Source: an uncultured Cyclobacteriaceae bacterium (GTDB taxonomy: Bacteria; Bacteroidota; Bacteroidia; Cytophagales; Cyclobacteriaceae). From it: a stretch of 47,107 bases of DNA. Position 1 is the first letter of the stretch, and the number at the start of each line of letters is the position of its first letter. The translations under genes and the position numbers were made by a program. The notes beneath the pieces were generated by a model. That model worked only from the letters and a program-made list of their open reading frames with translations, was not told the DNA's origin and did no database searches. Below, one piece after another: positions 34,504-43,709 of this stretch. Where the stretch lies: positions 1-47,107 of the forward strand of contig CANLOE010000053.1 in NCBI GenBank assembly GCA_947492745.1. The letters are read 5' to 3'.

Positions 34504-36111
34504 ATGAAAACAAATTTTACGGTTATACACGATAACAGAATTCACACCATTTGCTTAGTGGTACTACTTTTTGCCAGAGGGATTTCTGCCCAAGCTTCCC
34601 TAGTATTGGAGGCATCCTGCGATTGTGACCATACTATTTCTAAGGCCACTACAGTGGTCAATGGCGACAGTATCGCTCCGGGCGATATCGTATGCCTAGA
34701 AGGTGGTATTAGAAAAGAACTTCGCTTCAACAACCTACAAGGGACAGCTACTGATCCCATAGTTATCGTTGGCCATGGCGAGAGAGTGGTTATCAATACT
34801 ACAGCTAACTATGGTATACTTTTCGTAAACAGCAAACACTTCCAATTATCGGGAAGAAACGATGAGGAAGAGTATGGCATTGCTATCGAAAAGACCGGCC
34901 TTATGGGAGTCAATGCCACTGGACTTTCATCCCACTTTGAAATCAATAATATCGAGATAAGTCATGTAGGCTTTGCCGGCATCATTGCCAAAACGGATCC
35001 ATCCTGCTCTTTTCCTGATCTGAGGCATTTTGTGATGGAGGGTGTAGAACTACATCATAACTATATCCATGATGTGGAAGGGGAAGGTATCTATGTGGGG
35101 TATTCTTGGTATCCAAAGAGGCAATTAAAGTGTTCGGGGATTACGACAGATCTCTATCCACACCGTGTGGAAAATCTGAACATACACCATAATGTTATTC
35201 ATCGCTCAGGATGGGACGGCATACAGGTAGGCTCTGCTACGACAGAGGTCAAGGTGCATCATAACGATATCGACACTTATGGACTGGGAAAGGTTTCCGG
35301 GCAGGATAACGGCATGCAAGTTGGTGCAGGTACCACAGGGCATTGGTACAATAACAAAATACTTCATGGTCAGGGCGTCGGTGGTAATGGTATCATCGAT
35401 ATCGGTATTGGTAATACGACACTGTACAATAACCTCATCGTGGATACCAAAGGCAATGGTATCTATACCAATGATAAAAACCATAGCGACCCTACTGTAT
35501 ACTACCGTGCTTTTAACAATACCATCGTGAATACCGGCAGTAATGGCATCCATTTCTCGATAACCCATACCGATAGGACAAAAAACATGCTTGCCAATAA
35601 TATTGTGGTCAATCCCGGACGAAGCTATTTTTCGGCCTCTCCGAGTAAAGTAAGTTTAATGAACAATACAGGTGCTGCCCATGCCGATGAACTTTTTTTT
35701 GCGGACAGGGAAAGTGGCGACTATTCTTTGACGGAAGACTCTCCCGCCATGGATACGGGCATTGATCTGAAGACTTACGGAGTTACCTTCGATTTAGAGG
35801 ACAATCTTCGCGATGCGGACAAAAATCCTTTCGACAGAGGAGCTTACGAAGCAAACTTTTCCAAAGTGATGGGAGCGCCCCTATCGGAAGTGGTCCTTTT
35901 GTATCCCAACCCTACCATTGAATCCTTTACGCTCAGCGTGGAAAAAGAGAATACAAAGGTCTTTTTGTACGATAGAATGGGACAGCTTGTCCTCTGCAGA
36001 ATGATGGTATCGACTACAGATCATATCGATTTGCGGGGATACGGATCAGGGGTTTATTTTTTGAAGATTGACGGTTATGGAGAAAAGATCAAAATTATCA
36101 AGAACCAATGA
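34504..36111 (+). CDS. Secreted right-handed beta-helix protein, T9SS
   Basis: 535 residues. A signal peptide (ICLVVLLFARGISAQ) precedes an N-terminal cap (GDIVCLEGGIRKELRFNNLQ) and a regular parallel beta-helix, about residues 60-400, with repeated N-N/H-x-I/V ladders (LNIHHNVIHRSGWDGIQVG, VKVHHNDIDTYG, YNNLIVDTKGNGIY). A YPNP-containing T9SS tail ends the protein. It has the general architecture of polysaccharide lyases and related enzymes, yet no diagnostic catalytic set is identifiable by eye. It is probably extracellular and part of the same degradation locus as the GH5 gene 230 bp downstream. Confidence 0.84.
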   Translation: MKTNFTVIHDNRIHTICLVVLLFARGISAQASLVLEASCDCDHTISKATTVVNGDSIAPGDIVCLEGGIRKELRFNNLQGTATDPIVIVGHGERVVINTTANYGILFVNSKHFQLSGRNDEEEYGIAIEKTGLMGVNATGLSSHFEINNIEISHVGFAGIIAKTDPSCSFPDLRHFVMEGVELHHNYIHDVEGEGIYVGYSWYPKRQLKCSGITTDLYPHRVENLNIHHNVIHRSGWDGIQVGSATTEVKVHHNDIDTYGLGKVSGQDNGMQVGAGTTGHWYNNKILHGQGVGGNGIIDIGIGNTTLYNNLIVDTKGNGIYTNDKNHSDPTVYYRAFNNTIVNTGSNGIHFSITHTDRTKNMLANNIVVNPGRSYFSASPSKVSLMNNTGAAHADELFFADRESGDYSLTEDSPAMDTGIDLKTYGVTFDLEDNLRDADKNPFDRGAYEANFSKVMGAPLSEVVLLYPNPTIESFTLSVEKENTKVFLYDRMGQLVLCRMMVSTTDHIDLRGYGSGVYFLKIDGYGEKIKIIKNQ

Positions 36112-36341
36112 TTCCCTTGTTCGGAGTATGGTAGGGGTTTAGGCGATTCTCCGGCATGAAGGAATCTGTAACGCCTTTGATATTTTCACAAAAAACTACT
36201 TAAGTCAGTGCAATACGATCCTGTAGTAAGTCAGTTCTGATTTCCTCTTTCCGAGGGCAGTCTTTTGCTAAGGTTATGTTTTGCAGTTTCCGATTTTAAC
36301 ATACACACAATTATTTTCACACTAAATAAACCACGAATTTC

Positions 36342-38084
36342 ATGAACAGTTCAAACATTTATTTTACAATCAGAGTGTGTCTACTACTCTGTGTTTCGAC
36401 CCTTTTCTGTCAAAATCAGAGTATTGGACAGCAAAGGGGCCGTGTCAAAATAGCCAACAATACAGTAGTTGCCGAAAACGGTAGCCGGCTCAGGGGCGGA
36501 CCCATGCCTTTTGATATCTTTAAAAAACCTATAGAGTTCAATTGGGTTACCGATGAGTCCAACTGGGTCAGGGCCAAGGTAGATGGTCACTTAAATGCCA
36601 TGCGTATCGTTTTTTTTGATCCTTGGAGAAAAAGCCAAGGCTACAACTACGGTACCGTGGACGAACAGATGCCCATCATCGAACAGTTGGTAGGTTATGC
36701 CAAGAACAATGGTATGTATGCCATTATCAATTTCCATGATGTGTCACGGTATGAGATGGACTTTGCCGAAGAGTTCTGGACCAAAGTGGCCAGTAAGTTC
36801 AAGGACGAGACACATGTGGTCTTCGAGTTGCTCAACGAGCCGGTACATAGTGGTAATACCAATGCGGCTTTCTACGAAAGTAGAGGCCACTATGCAAATT
36901 TTTATAAGCTCTATGATATCGTCAGGAGCCGTGCACCCCAGTCCCATATCATTCTGTTCTCTTTTCAGAACCTGAACAAGGACCTGCTCTCTGTAGTTGA
37001 TGGTTTTGCGAGCAAGTACCCCAACGTGGATTGGACCAAAAGTTCCGTAGGCTTTCACTTCTACGGCGCAGGAAGTGCCAGCTATATCCATCGACTGACC
37101 GACCTAAAGGATAAGTATCCTGTCATCTGTACGGAATGGGACTATCCTTACAGTAATGATTACACCCCCGTACTGTCCGGCGAACTGTACAATGGACAAA
37201 CGCTGGAAAGGCTGGGCGTATCGTGGTTGGACTGGAGGGCCGGCAGAAAGGAAAGTCACTTTCAGGGAGAGTTCTTGAATAAGTTTAAGGCCGATGCCAT
37301 CAGCAAAGGTTATTTCTGGCCAGAGGATAATGGTGGGTCGGGGCCTGGTGGAGGAACCACCCCCACAAAATATGAAGCCGAGAGTGATGCTCAGATTGTT
37401 GCCGATGCCAATGGTAATGTAAACGTTGCTAATTTTGACGGTGACCCGGGACTAAGGTTGATGGATGAGGACGATGCCATTTCTTTTCAGATTTCCGTTC
37501 CTACAGCGGGCGAATACATCATCAAGGCCCGTGTTCGTTCGGGATACCCCGCAAGCCCTACTTACTACTTCAATGGTTATGACTTCAGTATCGATGGCCT
37601 TTCCTTATCGATGACGGGAGACCCCACTTCTGTTTCTCCATTGTTGATGGATACTCCACTGGGGGACATGCACTGGGGAACGACAGTATCGAATAAAATC
37701 AACCTACTGAGTGGTACGCAAACATTACGGATAAGTGCTGCTTACCCTTTTGTGGCTGTGGACTACATCACTGTAGAAGCGGCCCCTTCCGGCGCACGGG
37801 CAGGCAGTGCTCAGATAGGCTTCGGCGATGAGGCTAAGGCGCAGGTGGAGAATATCAGTATCTACCCTAATCCTGTTCAGGAAGCGCTGAACATAAACCT
37901 GCCCTATACCATGGATGGAAAAGTCATGCTGGTCAATATCCATAACCAAGAACTCTTAACAGAAGAGTTTTCTGAAAAGAATAGCCTGCACTTGAGCATG
38001 GAAGACTATCCTAAGGGCGTTTACTTCGTCCGGGTTCTGAATGATGATAGCAAAGTATACGTTCAGAGACTGATCAAACAATAA
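36342..38084 (+). CDS. GH5-family glycoside hydrolase with CBM6-like domain, T9SS
   Basis: 580 residues. After a signal peptide (about 1-29), the catalytic (beta/alpha)8 domain spans about 35-325. IINFHDVS carries the conserved His, FELLNEPVH has acid/base E166, and VICTEWDYP has the nucleophile candidate E265, the two glutamates of family GH5. A Gly-rich linker (GGSGPGGGTT) leads to a CBM6-like domain (about 345-485, KYEAESDAQIV, ISFQISVPTAGEYIIKARV), then a YPNP T9SS tail. It cleaves a beta-linked glycan, possibly cellulose, mannan or xylan-like; the subfamily cannot be set from motifs alone. It ends at the terminator 38168-38205. Confidence 0.9.
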   Translation: MNSSNIYFTIRVCLLLCVSTLFCQNQSIGQQRGRVKIANNTVVAENGSRLRGGPMPFDIFKKPIEFNWVTDESNWVRAKVDGHLNAMRIVFFDPWRKSQGYNYGTVDEQMPIIEQLVGYAKNNGMYAIINFHDVSRYEMDFAEEFWTKVASKFKDETHVVFELLNEPVHSGNTNAAFYESRGHYANFYKLYDIVRSRAPQSHIILFSFQNLNKDLLSVVDGFASKYPNVDWTKSSVGFHFYGAGSASYIHRLTDLKDKYPVICTEWDYPYSNDYTPVLSGELYNGQTLERLGVSWLDWRAGRKESHFQGEFLNKFKADAISKGYFWPEDNGGSGPGGGTTPTKYEAESDAQIVADANGNVNVANFDGDPGLRLMDEDDAISFQISVPTAGEYIIKARVRSGYPASPTYYFNGYDFSIDGLSLSMTGDPTSVSPLLMDTPLGDMHWGTTVSNKINLLSGTQTLRISAAYPFVAVDYITVEAAPSGARAGSAQIGFGDEAKAQVENISIYPNPVQEALNINLPYTMDGKVMLVNIHNQELLTEEFSEKNSLHLSMEDYPKGVYFVRVLNDDSKVYVQRLIKQ

Positions 38085-38167
38085 GGGACGGTTTTGGGGT
38101 TATTTCAAAACAATCTCCCAACCACTCCTATAAGTCGAAAAGAATAATTGAACTGCAAACAATGCCT

Positions 38168-38205
38168 GAAAAAGGGCCAGTGAATTTCATCGGTCCTTTT
38201 TCTTT
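38168..38205 (+). terminator. Terminator downstream of the GH5 gene
   Basis: AAAAAGGGCC pairs with GGTCCTTTTT (one G-T pair), and an inner TGAA/TTCA pair extends the stem. The T run lies in the 3' arm. It sits about 85 bp after the stop. Confidence 0.75.
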
Positions 38206-38324
38206 TGTGGTTCTGTAAAAATGAATATACACATACATACAAATGAGTGGGGATAAGATGATTTTTCTTTGGAAAGTTATGTTCTGAAAGAAAAACGCTA
38301 CTATAATATTAGGATTCATTTAAA

Positions 38325-38488
38325 CCCAAATTGATCGATAGAAATCGTGATGAGCGTATAAATAGCAAAATACCGGCCATTTGGATTCATTCGGCATAGC
38401 ACCGCTATGGTGAATGAAGACCGGTGGGCAAAGCTTCCGGTATGAAGCTATTTATGCGCGGAATAGGTTCTCTATTGATCATTTTGGG
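38325..38488 (+). repeat. Miniature element, family E copy 3 (164 bp)
   Basis: It runs from CCCAAATTGATCGATAGAAA to TTGATCATTTTGGG. The left flank is TTAAA, the right TTGAA, so the duplication is imperfect. The hairpin is CATAGC-ACC-GCTATG inside a longer imperfect palindrome (ATACCGG ... CCGGTAT). A B element begins at once on its right. Confidence 0.87.
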
Positions 38489-38492
38489 TTGA

Positions 38493-38654
38493 ATACAAAC
38501 TTAGCTTTTAACTATCGCCTATCTTCCTGTTCATTTTGCTTCACTCTGCGTTGACAATCCTCGCGATAGCGCTGCTATCCCTGCGGTTATCGCCTTGATT
38601 GAAACCAAAATGACCCGCGCAATCTTATACGACATTTAAAACCCAAATTTGTAT
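38493..38654 (-). repeat. Miniature element, family B copy 3 (162 bp)
   Basis: The ends ATACAAACTTAGCTTTT and ACCCAAATTTGTAT are inverted. The hairpin is GATAGC-GCT-GCTATC. It abuts E copy 3, echoing the nested E/B arrangement at 25903. Confidence 0.87.
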
Positions 38655-38689
38655 AAGATGCAGTATTTCAGTTGCCCTTGACTGATGCT

Positions 38690-39000
38690 TCTGAGGATTG
38701 TTTTGAAATGTACTATTGTAATTGGTTGTCGTTTATTTTGGAGAGGACCGAGCGTGAAAACAGCGTTAAAACAATGTCCTGAGGATTTAGCCGAGAAAGG
38801 GGGGAGCTGCCTTACACGAGATGGACAAAGATAGCTTGCTATCTACTGAAAATTCAACGAAATGATGCACCGAAAGAATACATGGGAAATGAGTCGGACA
38901 GAGAAAGTGAAAATTTGAGGTGAATAATGTTCCTGCAAATCCCATGTACCCCTTGGAAGTTGATACCTACAAATGAAAAGTAGTTTGCAATAGTCTCTTG
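38690..39000 (+). repeat. Repeat family D copy 2, degraded
   Basis: It shares GTTTATTTTGGAGAGGACCG and the ATTCAACGAAATGATGCACC stretch with D copy 1. The hairpin is a perfect GATAGC-TT-GCTATC near 38829-38842. The right end (GCAATAGTCTCTTGG) is only a remnant. Confidence 0.6.
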
Positions 39001-39170
39001 GAACTGCCGGTTTTATTTTTTCCGGTTTCACCTACAGGTTATACCGATTGAAAATGATGCGTCCGACGGACGGGAGACGCTCATGACCAAATCAACTCTT
39101 GACAATTATGCCGATGTCCTTTTTTTAGCGCATTTCCTTCGGTAAATTCCCCGATTCGATTTCGTTTCAA

Positions 39171-39335
39171 CCCAAAATGATCGATAAGATTTCGTGATGA
39201 GCGTATAAATAGTAAAATATCAACCATTTGGATTCGTTCAGCATAGCACCGCTATGGTAAATGAGGGCGGGTGGGCAAAGCTTCTGGTATGAAGCTATTA
39301 ATGCTCGTAATAGGAAGGCTATTGATTATTTTGGG
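39171..39335 (+). repeat. Miniature element, family E copy 4 (165 bp)
   Basis: It runs from CCCAAAATGATCGATAAGAT to TTGATTATTTTGGG with a perfect TTCAA duplication at 39166-39170 and 39336-39340. The hairpin is CATAGC-ACC-GCTATG. Confidence 0.88.
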
Positions 39336-39374
39336 TTCAAAGTAAAATTTGAGATTACTGCATTATTCATTAAA

Positions 39375-39540
39375 CCCAGATCATGCATTGAAAAATTTAC
39401 TGCGGATCTAAATAGCTGCAAATCAGTCGCTGCACTACGTTTATTGGATTCACCATAGCGGTGCTATACCAAATCCAATAAAACTCCCTGATTTATTGCT
39501 ATTTGAACCCTCGTTACGAAGTTCCAACACATGATCTGGG
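39375..39540 (-). repeat. Miniature element, family C copy 4 (166 bp)
   Basis: The termini are CCCAGATCATGCATTG and CACATGATCTGGG. The left flank is TTAAA and the right GTAAA, an imperfect duplication. The hairpin is CATAGC-GGT-GCTATA. It ends 20 bp before the start codon chosen for the glycosidase gene, so any promoter lies inside or beyond it. Confidence 0.85.
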
Positions 39541-39560
39541 GTAAAACTATTTTCAGCGAT

Positions 39561-42023
39561 ATGATCATAAAGACCTCCTTGATGCCGTTCCCTTTTGTAA
39601 AGGACCCAATAGGATACTTGTCCTTGGTCGTTTTTCTGCTGTTACCAAGTTCATCTTGGTCGCAGATTACTTTACTCGGGGACAATATCCCCTATGGAAA
39701 TATCCGAGATGGCGACTTTGAAAGTGTCAAGGCCTATTGGAGGGAGGCCAAGCAATCTCCATTTTGGAAGACCCACATACTTAAGGGTGATATCCCTATG
39801 GGAATACATAGGGGCAAACTTTTCAGTGCCAATGAAATAGGAGTGGCGGAGTCCGAACCACTAAGTGGAAATCCCTTGTGTCGGGAACTGTCATCGGGAG
39901 ATATTCTGAACTGGAGTTTTGGTGCCGATTTGGAATACAAAGGCAAGGGAAGCCTATCCTTGAGTCTTGTCTTCGGAGAGGAGGAACACCTATTAGCAGA
40001 GAAAGTACCGTTGATAGGTGCAGATAGAAAGATAGAACATTTTAGTGGGAGCTATACCCTGAGCCAAAAGGACAGTCAGGCAGGTCTGCCTTATGTAAGG
40101 GTAGTATTCTACTCCGAAAAAGAAATTAAGGTCTTTCTGGACTATGTAACTATTGTGCTGGCCTCTAGGGCCAACCCAGGTCCCGAACGACTGGAAGGGA
40201 CGGCAGATGAAAAGGGCCTGCGCTTGTCTTGGAATGATACGGTAAAGAGTAATTCTACCTATTCTATTTATAGGAGTAGGGAAGAAATGACGGGCTATCA
40301 AAATATAGGGAATACCGAACACCTTTGGTATATAGATACGACCATTGTCAATGGAGTTGGATATCATTACAGAGTGACCCGTACAGGAAATCCAGGCTCT
40401 GCGCCATCCAATGGAATCCGTGTTTCCCGAGAAGATAAAATAGCACCGAGACCACCGAGGATTACCAAAACCCAAGTTTATGATACGGAGATCAGTATCG
40501 TATGGGACAAAGCCGAAGAAGAGGACGTGGCCTATTATTCCATAGAAAGGGGCGATGCCCAAGGTCAACATAGAACTGAAATCGCAAAGGGTATTCTGGG
40601 GGTTTACTTTGAAGACCTATATCCGCCCAAAGAAGTGGGCAACACTTATTTTGTCCATGCCCACGATTATAGCGGCAACAAAAGTGCGGCCTCATCTCCA
40701 ATCAGCGCAAGGGTCAAGACCGTAGAAGGAGCTTCTTTTCATGATTTGATCTTACCCATGCCCATCCACAAGAAACTGAGTTCTGAAGTCTGGGGTGCGC
40801 CGGGAGTAGTACCCCGCGACCCTCATAATGGTATAGAACACCCGGACTGGTCCTACTGGGGCGGTCACCCTATGTACGGTCACGATGGGAAATACCACAT
40901 GTTGGTCGTTCGATGGCCGGCCAATGGCCTGAAAGGACACTGGGAGTGGCCCAACTCTACCGTGGTCCATACAATTTCCGAACAGGCCACAGGTCCTTAC
41001 CTACCCACCGATACCGCGGCCTATGACTATAAAAACGGTCTAGGGCATAATGCCGATGTCCTTCGGCTCAATGATGGCCGCTACCTGCTCTATTCCCTTA
41101 TTGATTGGGAACCTACACTGTTCACCGCTCCTACCATGAGTGGTCCTTGGCATAGAGAGGGTATTATGGATATTATCTACGATGCCGAAGCACTGAACGA
41201 TGACCGTAAATACCAAGTGGAACGTAACCTATCAGGACTACAGCTGGAGGACGGCAGTCTACTGTTCATATCCAAGTTCGGAAGAATGATCAAAAGCAGT
41301 GATGGATTGCTTGGTCCCTATCACGTACTGAGCGATGTCATCCAGAAGAATGAGACCATTCCGGAGCGCTATCGCCGCTCGGGCTATGAAGACCCGGTAC
41401 TATGGCGGGACGAAGTTCAGTTTCACTGTCTTATCAACGCCTTCATCGATAAGCGGGCCATATACCTACGCTCTCCTGATGGCATTCACTGGAAGTTTGA
41501 TCCTGGACTGGCCTATACACCGAAGAGTACCGCTTATGTGGATGGTACGCGAACACTCTGGTACAAGTTGGAGCGTCCGCATGTACTCCAGGACGAATAC
41601 GGACGCGCCACACACGTATCACTCGCTGCACTGGACGTGCCCAAAAGAGATGACCTACCGGGCGATGAGCACAATTCGAAAAATATCATCCTACCGCTAA
41701 GGGTTCATCGACGCTTACGGTTATTGAACAAGGATGTCATCGATGCCACTACCCGGAAAATTAAGCTTCTTATTCGTTCCGAACCCGGTTTTGATGCACA
41801 GCGGGATATCAATCTGGCCTCACTGCGCTTTGGTGCCTCCGAGGAGGTCAATTTTGGTAGAGGCTGCCGCGCTCTTCGCTCAAAGAAGAAAGGCAGAGAC
41901 CTATTGGTCCTCTTTAGTGGTACCGAAAATGGATTTACGAAGAACAATTTTGCGGGCAAATTATTGGGACGGACCAAGTCCGGAGAACTCATTATAGGCT
42001 ACTCCAAGCAGAGGGCAGAATAA
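39561..42023 (+). CDS. Secreted beta-propeller glycosidase-like protein with FN3 domains
   Basis: About 820 residues. The frame opens at 39531 inside repeat C4, so I take the ATG at 39561, before a good signal peptide (LSLVVFLLLPSSSWS). A jelly-roll-like region (about 40-200) is followed by two fibronectin type III domains (about 205-295 and 300-390). A five-bladed-propeller catalytic region, about 400-730, has SYWGGHPMYGHDGKYHMLVV, GHNADVLRLNDGRYLLYS, GYEDPVLWRD and LERPHVLQDEYGR. This looks like the GH43/GH117 superfamily (DPxV, Glu in a later blade), but the exact family is uncertain. It has no T9SS tail. Confidence 0.78.
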   Translation: MIIKTSLMPFPFVKDPIGYLSLVVFLLLPSSSWSQITLLGDNIPYGNIRDGDFESVKAYWREAKQSPFWKTHILKGDIPMGIHRGKLFSANEIGVAESEPLSGNPLCRELSSGDILNWSFGADLEYKGKGSLSLSLVFGEEEHLLAEKVPLIGADRKIEHFSGSYTLSQKDSQAGLPYVRVVFYSEKEIKVFLDYVTIVLASRANPGPERLEGTADEKGLRLSWNDTVKSNSTYSIYRSREEMTGYQNIGNTEHLWYIDTTIVNGVGYHYRVTRTGNPGSAPSNGIRVSREDKIAPRPPRITKTQVYDTEISIVWDKAEEEDVAYYSIERGDAQGQHRTEIAKGILGVYFEDLYPPKEVGNTYFVHAHDYSGNKSAASSPISARVKTVEGASFHDLILPMPIHKKLSSEVWGAPGVVPRDPHNGIEHPDWSYWGGHPMYGHDGKYHMLVVRWPANGLKGHWEWPNSTVVHTISEQATGPYLPTDTAAYDYKNGLGHNADVLRLNDGRYLLYSLIDWEPTLFTAPTMSGPWHREGIMDIIYDAEALNDDRKYQVERNLSGLQLEDGSLLFISKFGRMIKSSDGLLGPYHVLSDVIQKNETIPERYRRSGYEDPVLWRDEVQFHCLINAFIDKRAIYLRSPDGIHWKFDPGLAYTPKSTAYVDGTRTLWYKLERPHVLQDEYGRATHVSLAALDVPKRDDLPGDEHNSKNIILPLRVHRRLRLLNKDVIDATTRKIKLLIRSEPGFDAQRDINLASLRFGASEEVNFGRGCRALRSKKKGRDLLVLFSGTENGFTKNNFAGKLLGRTKSGELIIGYSKQRAE

Positions 42024-42026
42024 GCA

Positions 42027-42968
42027 TTATGCCTTCTTCTTGGCTACGGACTGTAGGCTGATGGCCAGCTCCTGTTCTTCCAGCTGTATCAGGTCGCTGC
42101 TGTCCCCTAAAACTTCATCGACAAAGCCGATGGATTGGGCTTATAGGGCATTCATGAGCTTATCCCGTAAAAACAACGGCCCTATTTTCCTTCCAACGAT
42201 GTCCTGTATTCTGCCCCATGATATGGGACAACTGGGCCTGAATGCGCTCTTGTTCACGGGTAGCGATGCGGACATCCTCGGTATATCCTTTTGTGTCCCC
42301 ACCCGTGGGGTGCATGTGTACTGTGGCCTGAGGCAGCGCGTAGCGCTTTCCCTTCTGTCCGGAAGTGAGCAGAGCAGTGGCCATACTCCCCGAGAAGCCC
42401 ACGGCAACCGTAGAGACGGGAGCGGAAATCATGTTCATGGCATCGTATATGGCCAGGCCGGCATAGACACTCCCTCCAGGAGAGTTGATATAAACCCAGA
42501 ATGTTCGTTGGAACTTCGTCATGAGGGCTTAAATGGCAATACATCAGTGCGTTTTCTTGGATTCAGCGTAGCACCGCTACGGTGAATTCAAAAAACGCAT
42601 TCATTTACTGATTTGAAGCCAGTTAAGTCCGGAATGGATTTTCTAATGGACATTTTGGGATAAAGGTCGATTCGACGCTTGGCATCCAGGCTATTGAGGT
42701 AGAGCAGTTGTGCTACCACCACATTGGATACTTGGTCATCGATTCCTGTTCCCAAAAAGATGATCCTCTCTTTCAGTAGGAGGCTGAAAATATCATAGGC
42801 CCGTTCTCCGTGGCCACGGTTGTCCACCACCATAGGGATGACACCCGATTTCATTTGTAATGACACAGCTTTTTCGTTTATATAATCAAGAAAATAATGA
42901 TTGGGAAATGGTGACTTGGATAAATGACGATGCTGTATGGTTCCATTTTTGGATTGCGCGTTCATCAC
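42027..42968 (-). pseudogene. ClpP protease paralogue, disrupted
   Basis: The N-terminal part (GHGERAYDIFSLLLKERIIF, DDQVSNVVVAQLLYLNS) and the C-terminal part (YINSPGGSVYAGLAIYDAMN; catalytic Ser in FSGSMA; His in VHMHPTGG) are ClpP. A 165-bp family A element (42495-42659) sits between DLY and INSPGG; removing it with one copy of its 5-bp duplication rejoins RRIDLYINSPGG perfectly. Further downstream there is a frameshift near 42190 (after QNTGH) and an in-frame stop in MNAL-stop-AQSIGFVDEV. The gene is therefore dead by at least three lesions. The tail ends AKKKA-stop at 42027. A functional clpP must exist elsewhere if the cell has one. Confidence 0.9.
42495..42659 (+). repeat. Miniature element, family A copy 3 (165 bp), inside clpP
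   Basis: It runs from CCCAGAATGTTCG to ATGGACATTTTGGG with ATAAA (TTTAT on the gene strand) duplicated at 42490-42494 and 42660-42664. It is nearly identical to the copy at 7480. The hairpin is CGTAGC-ACC-GCTACG. Confidence 0.92.
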
Positions 42969-43009
42969 AGGGCATTCATTGGCTGCTTCTATTGCGGGGT
43001 GAACTTCTT

Positions 43010-43125
43010 CAAATCAGTAAAATGGACCTGTCTTTTGAACTTACTGTAGTGATGCTGCGTTTAGCCCAAAACAATCCACTGATTTATTGCATTTAGAGTC
43101 CTTATGATGGAACTTCGGATACGGC
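43010..43125 (-). repeat. Decayed A/C-type miniature element
   Basis: CAAATCAGTAAAATGG, CTGTAGTGATGCTGCG, CACTGATTTATTGC and TTATGATGGAACTTC occur in the order expected for a reversed A or C element, with many changes. Ends and duplication are not recognisable. Confidence 0.5.
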
Positions 43126-43146
43126 TGTATTCACGAAACCATTAAA

Positions 43147-43277
43147 CCCGGATCATGCGTTGGAACTTCGTAACGAGGGTTTACATGTCCATAAATCAGG
43201 GAGTTTTATTGGATCTGGCATAGCACCGCTATGGTGAATTCAAAAAACGTAGTGCAACGACCGGTTTGCAGCTATTT
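43147..43277 (+). repeat. Miniature element, family C copy 5, truncated by a B element
   Basis: The left end CCCGGATCATGCGTTGGAAC is preceded by TTAAA. Hairpin CATAGC-ACC-GCTATG. At GCAGCTATTTA the element stops and B copy 4 begins; the missing right third is not found beyond B, so a deletion accompanied or followed the insertion. Confidence 0.78.
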
Positions 43278-43438
43278 ATACAAATTTGGGTTTCAGATGT
43301 CGTATAAGATTCCTCGGGTCATATTGGTTTCAATCAAGGCGATAACCGCAGGGATAGCAGCGCTATCCCTAGGATTGTCAACGCAGAGTGAAGCAAAATG
43401 AACAGTAAGATAGGCAATTTTAAAAGCTAAGTTTGTAT
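43278..43438 (+). repeat. Miniature element, family B copy 4 (161 bp)
   Basis: It runs from ATACAAATTTGGGTTTCAGA to AAAGCTAAGTTTGTAT. Hairpin GGGATAGC-AGC-GCTATCCC. The right end carries TAAGTTTG, a match to the TAnnTTTG -7 box facing outward. Confidence 0.88.
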
Positions 43439-43520
43439 TATATGGTTGATGGATGTATTTATCCATGGATTATTGCTAATTTAGGGATGTCGGCTTGTCC
43501 ATGTAGGACTTTGTAGCTCT

Positions 43521-43680
43521 ATACAAACTTATCTTTCGAATGATGCATATTCTCCTGTTCGTTCTGTCCCATACTATGTGGGGAATTTTCGTAATAGTGC
43601 TGCTATCCAACGATTTTTCATTTAATGGGATAAAATGGCCCTTGATACTTTTATGTGGCATTCAAAACATGAATCTTATT
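43521..43680 (-). repeat. Degraded family B element (copy 6)
   Basis: It starts ATACAAACTTATCTTTC and keeps CCTGTTCGTTCTG, AATAGTGCTGCTATCC and AAAATGGCCC in the order of a reversed B element, but about a third of positions differ. It lies just upstream of the lipoprotein gene at 43710. Confidence 0.6.
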
Positions 43681-43709
43681 ATCTATTAGGTATCTGAACT
43701 GAAAGAAAC

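Noticed and set aside
38325-39540. Dense repeats considered as a CRISPR array or integron
   Set aside because: Units are ~165 bp, of several families and orientations, flanked by target duplications, with no uniform short repeat-spacer pattern and no cas or integrase genes nearby.
39531-39560. Longer start for the glycosidase gene at 39531
   Set aside because: This codon lies in the end of repeat C4; the ATG at 39561 is outside it and precedes the signal peptide.
42040-42585. 181-residue open frame opposite clpP
   Set aside because: It is antisense to the ClpP pseudogene, whose conserved motifs are on the minus strand, and it ends inside repeat A3.
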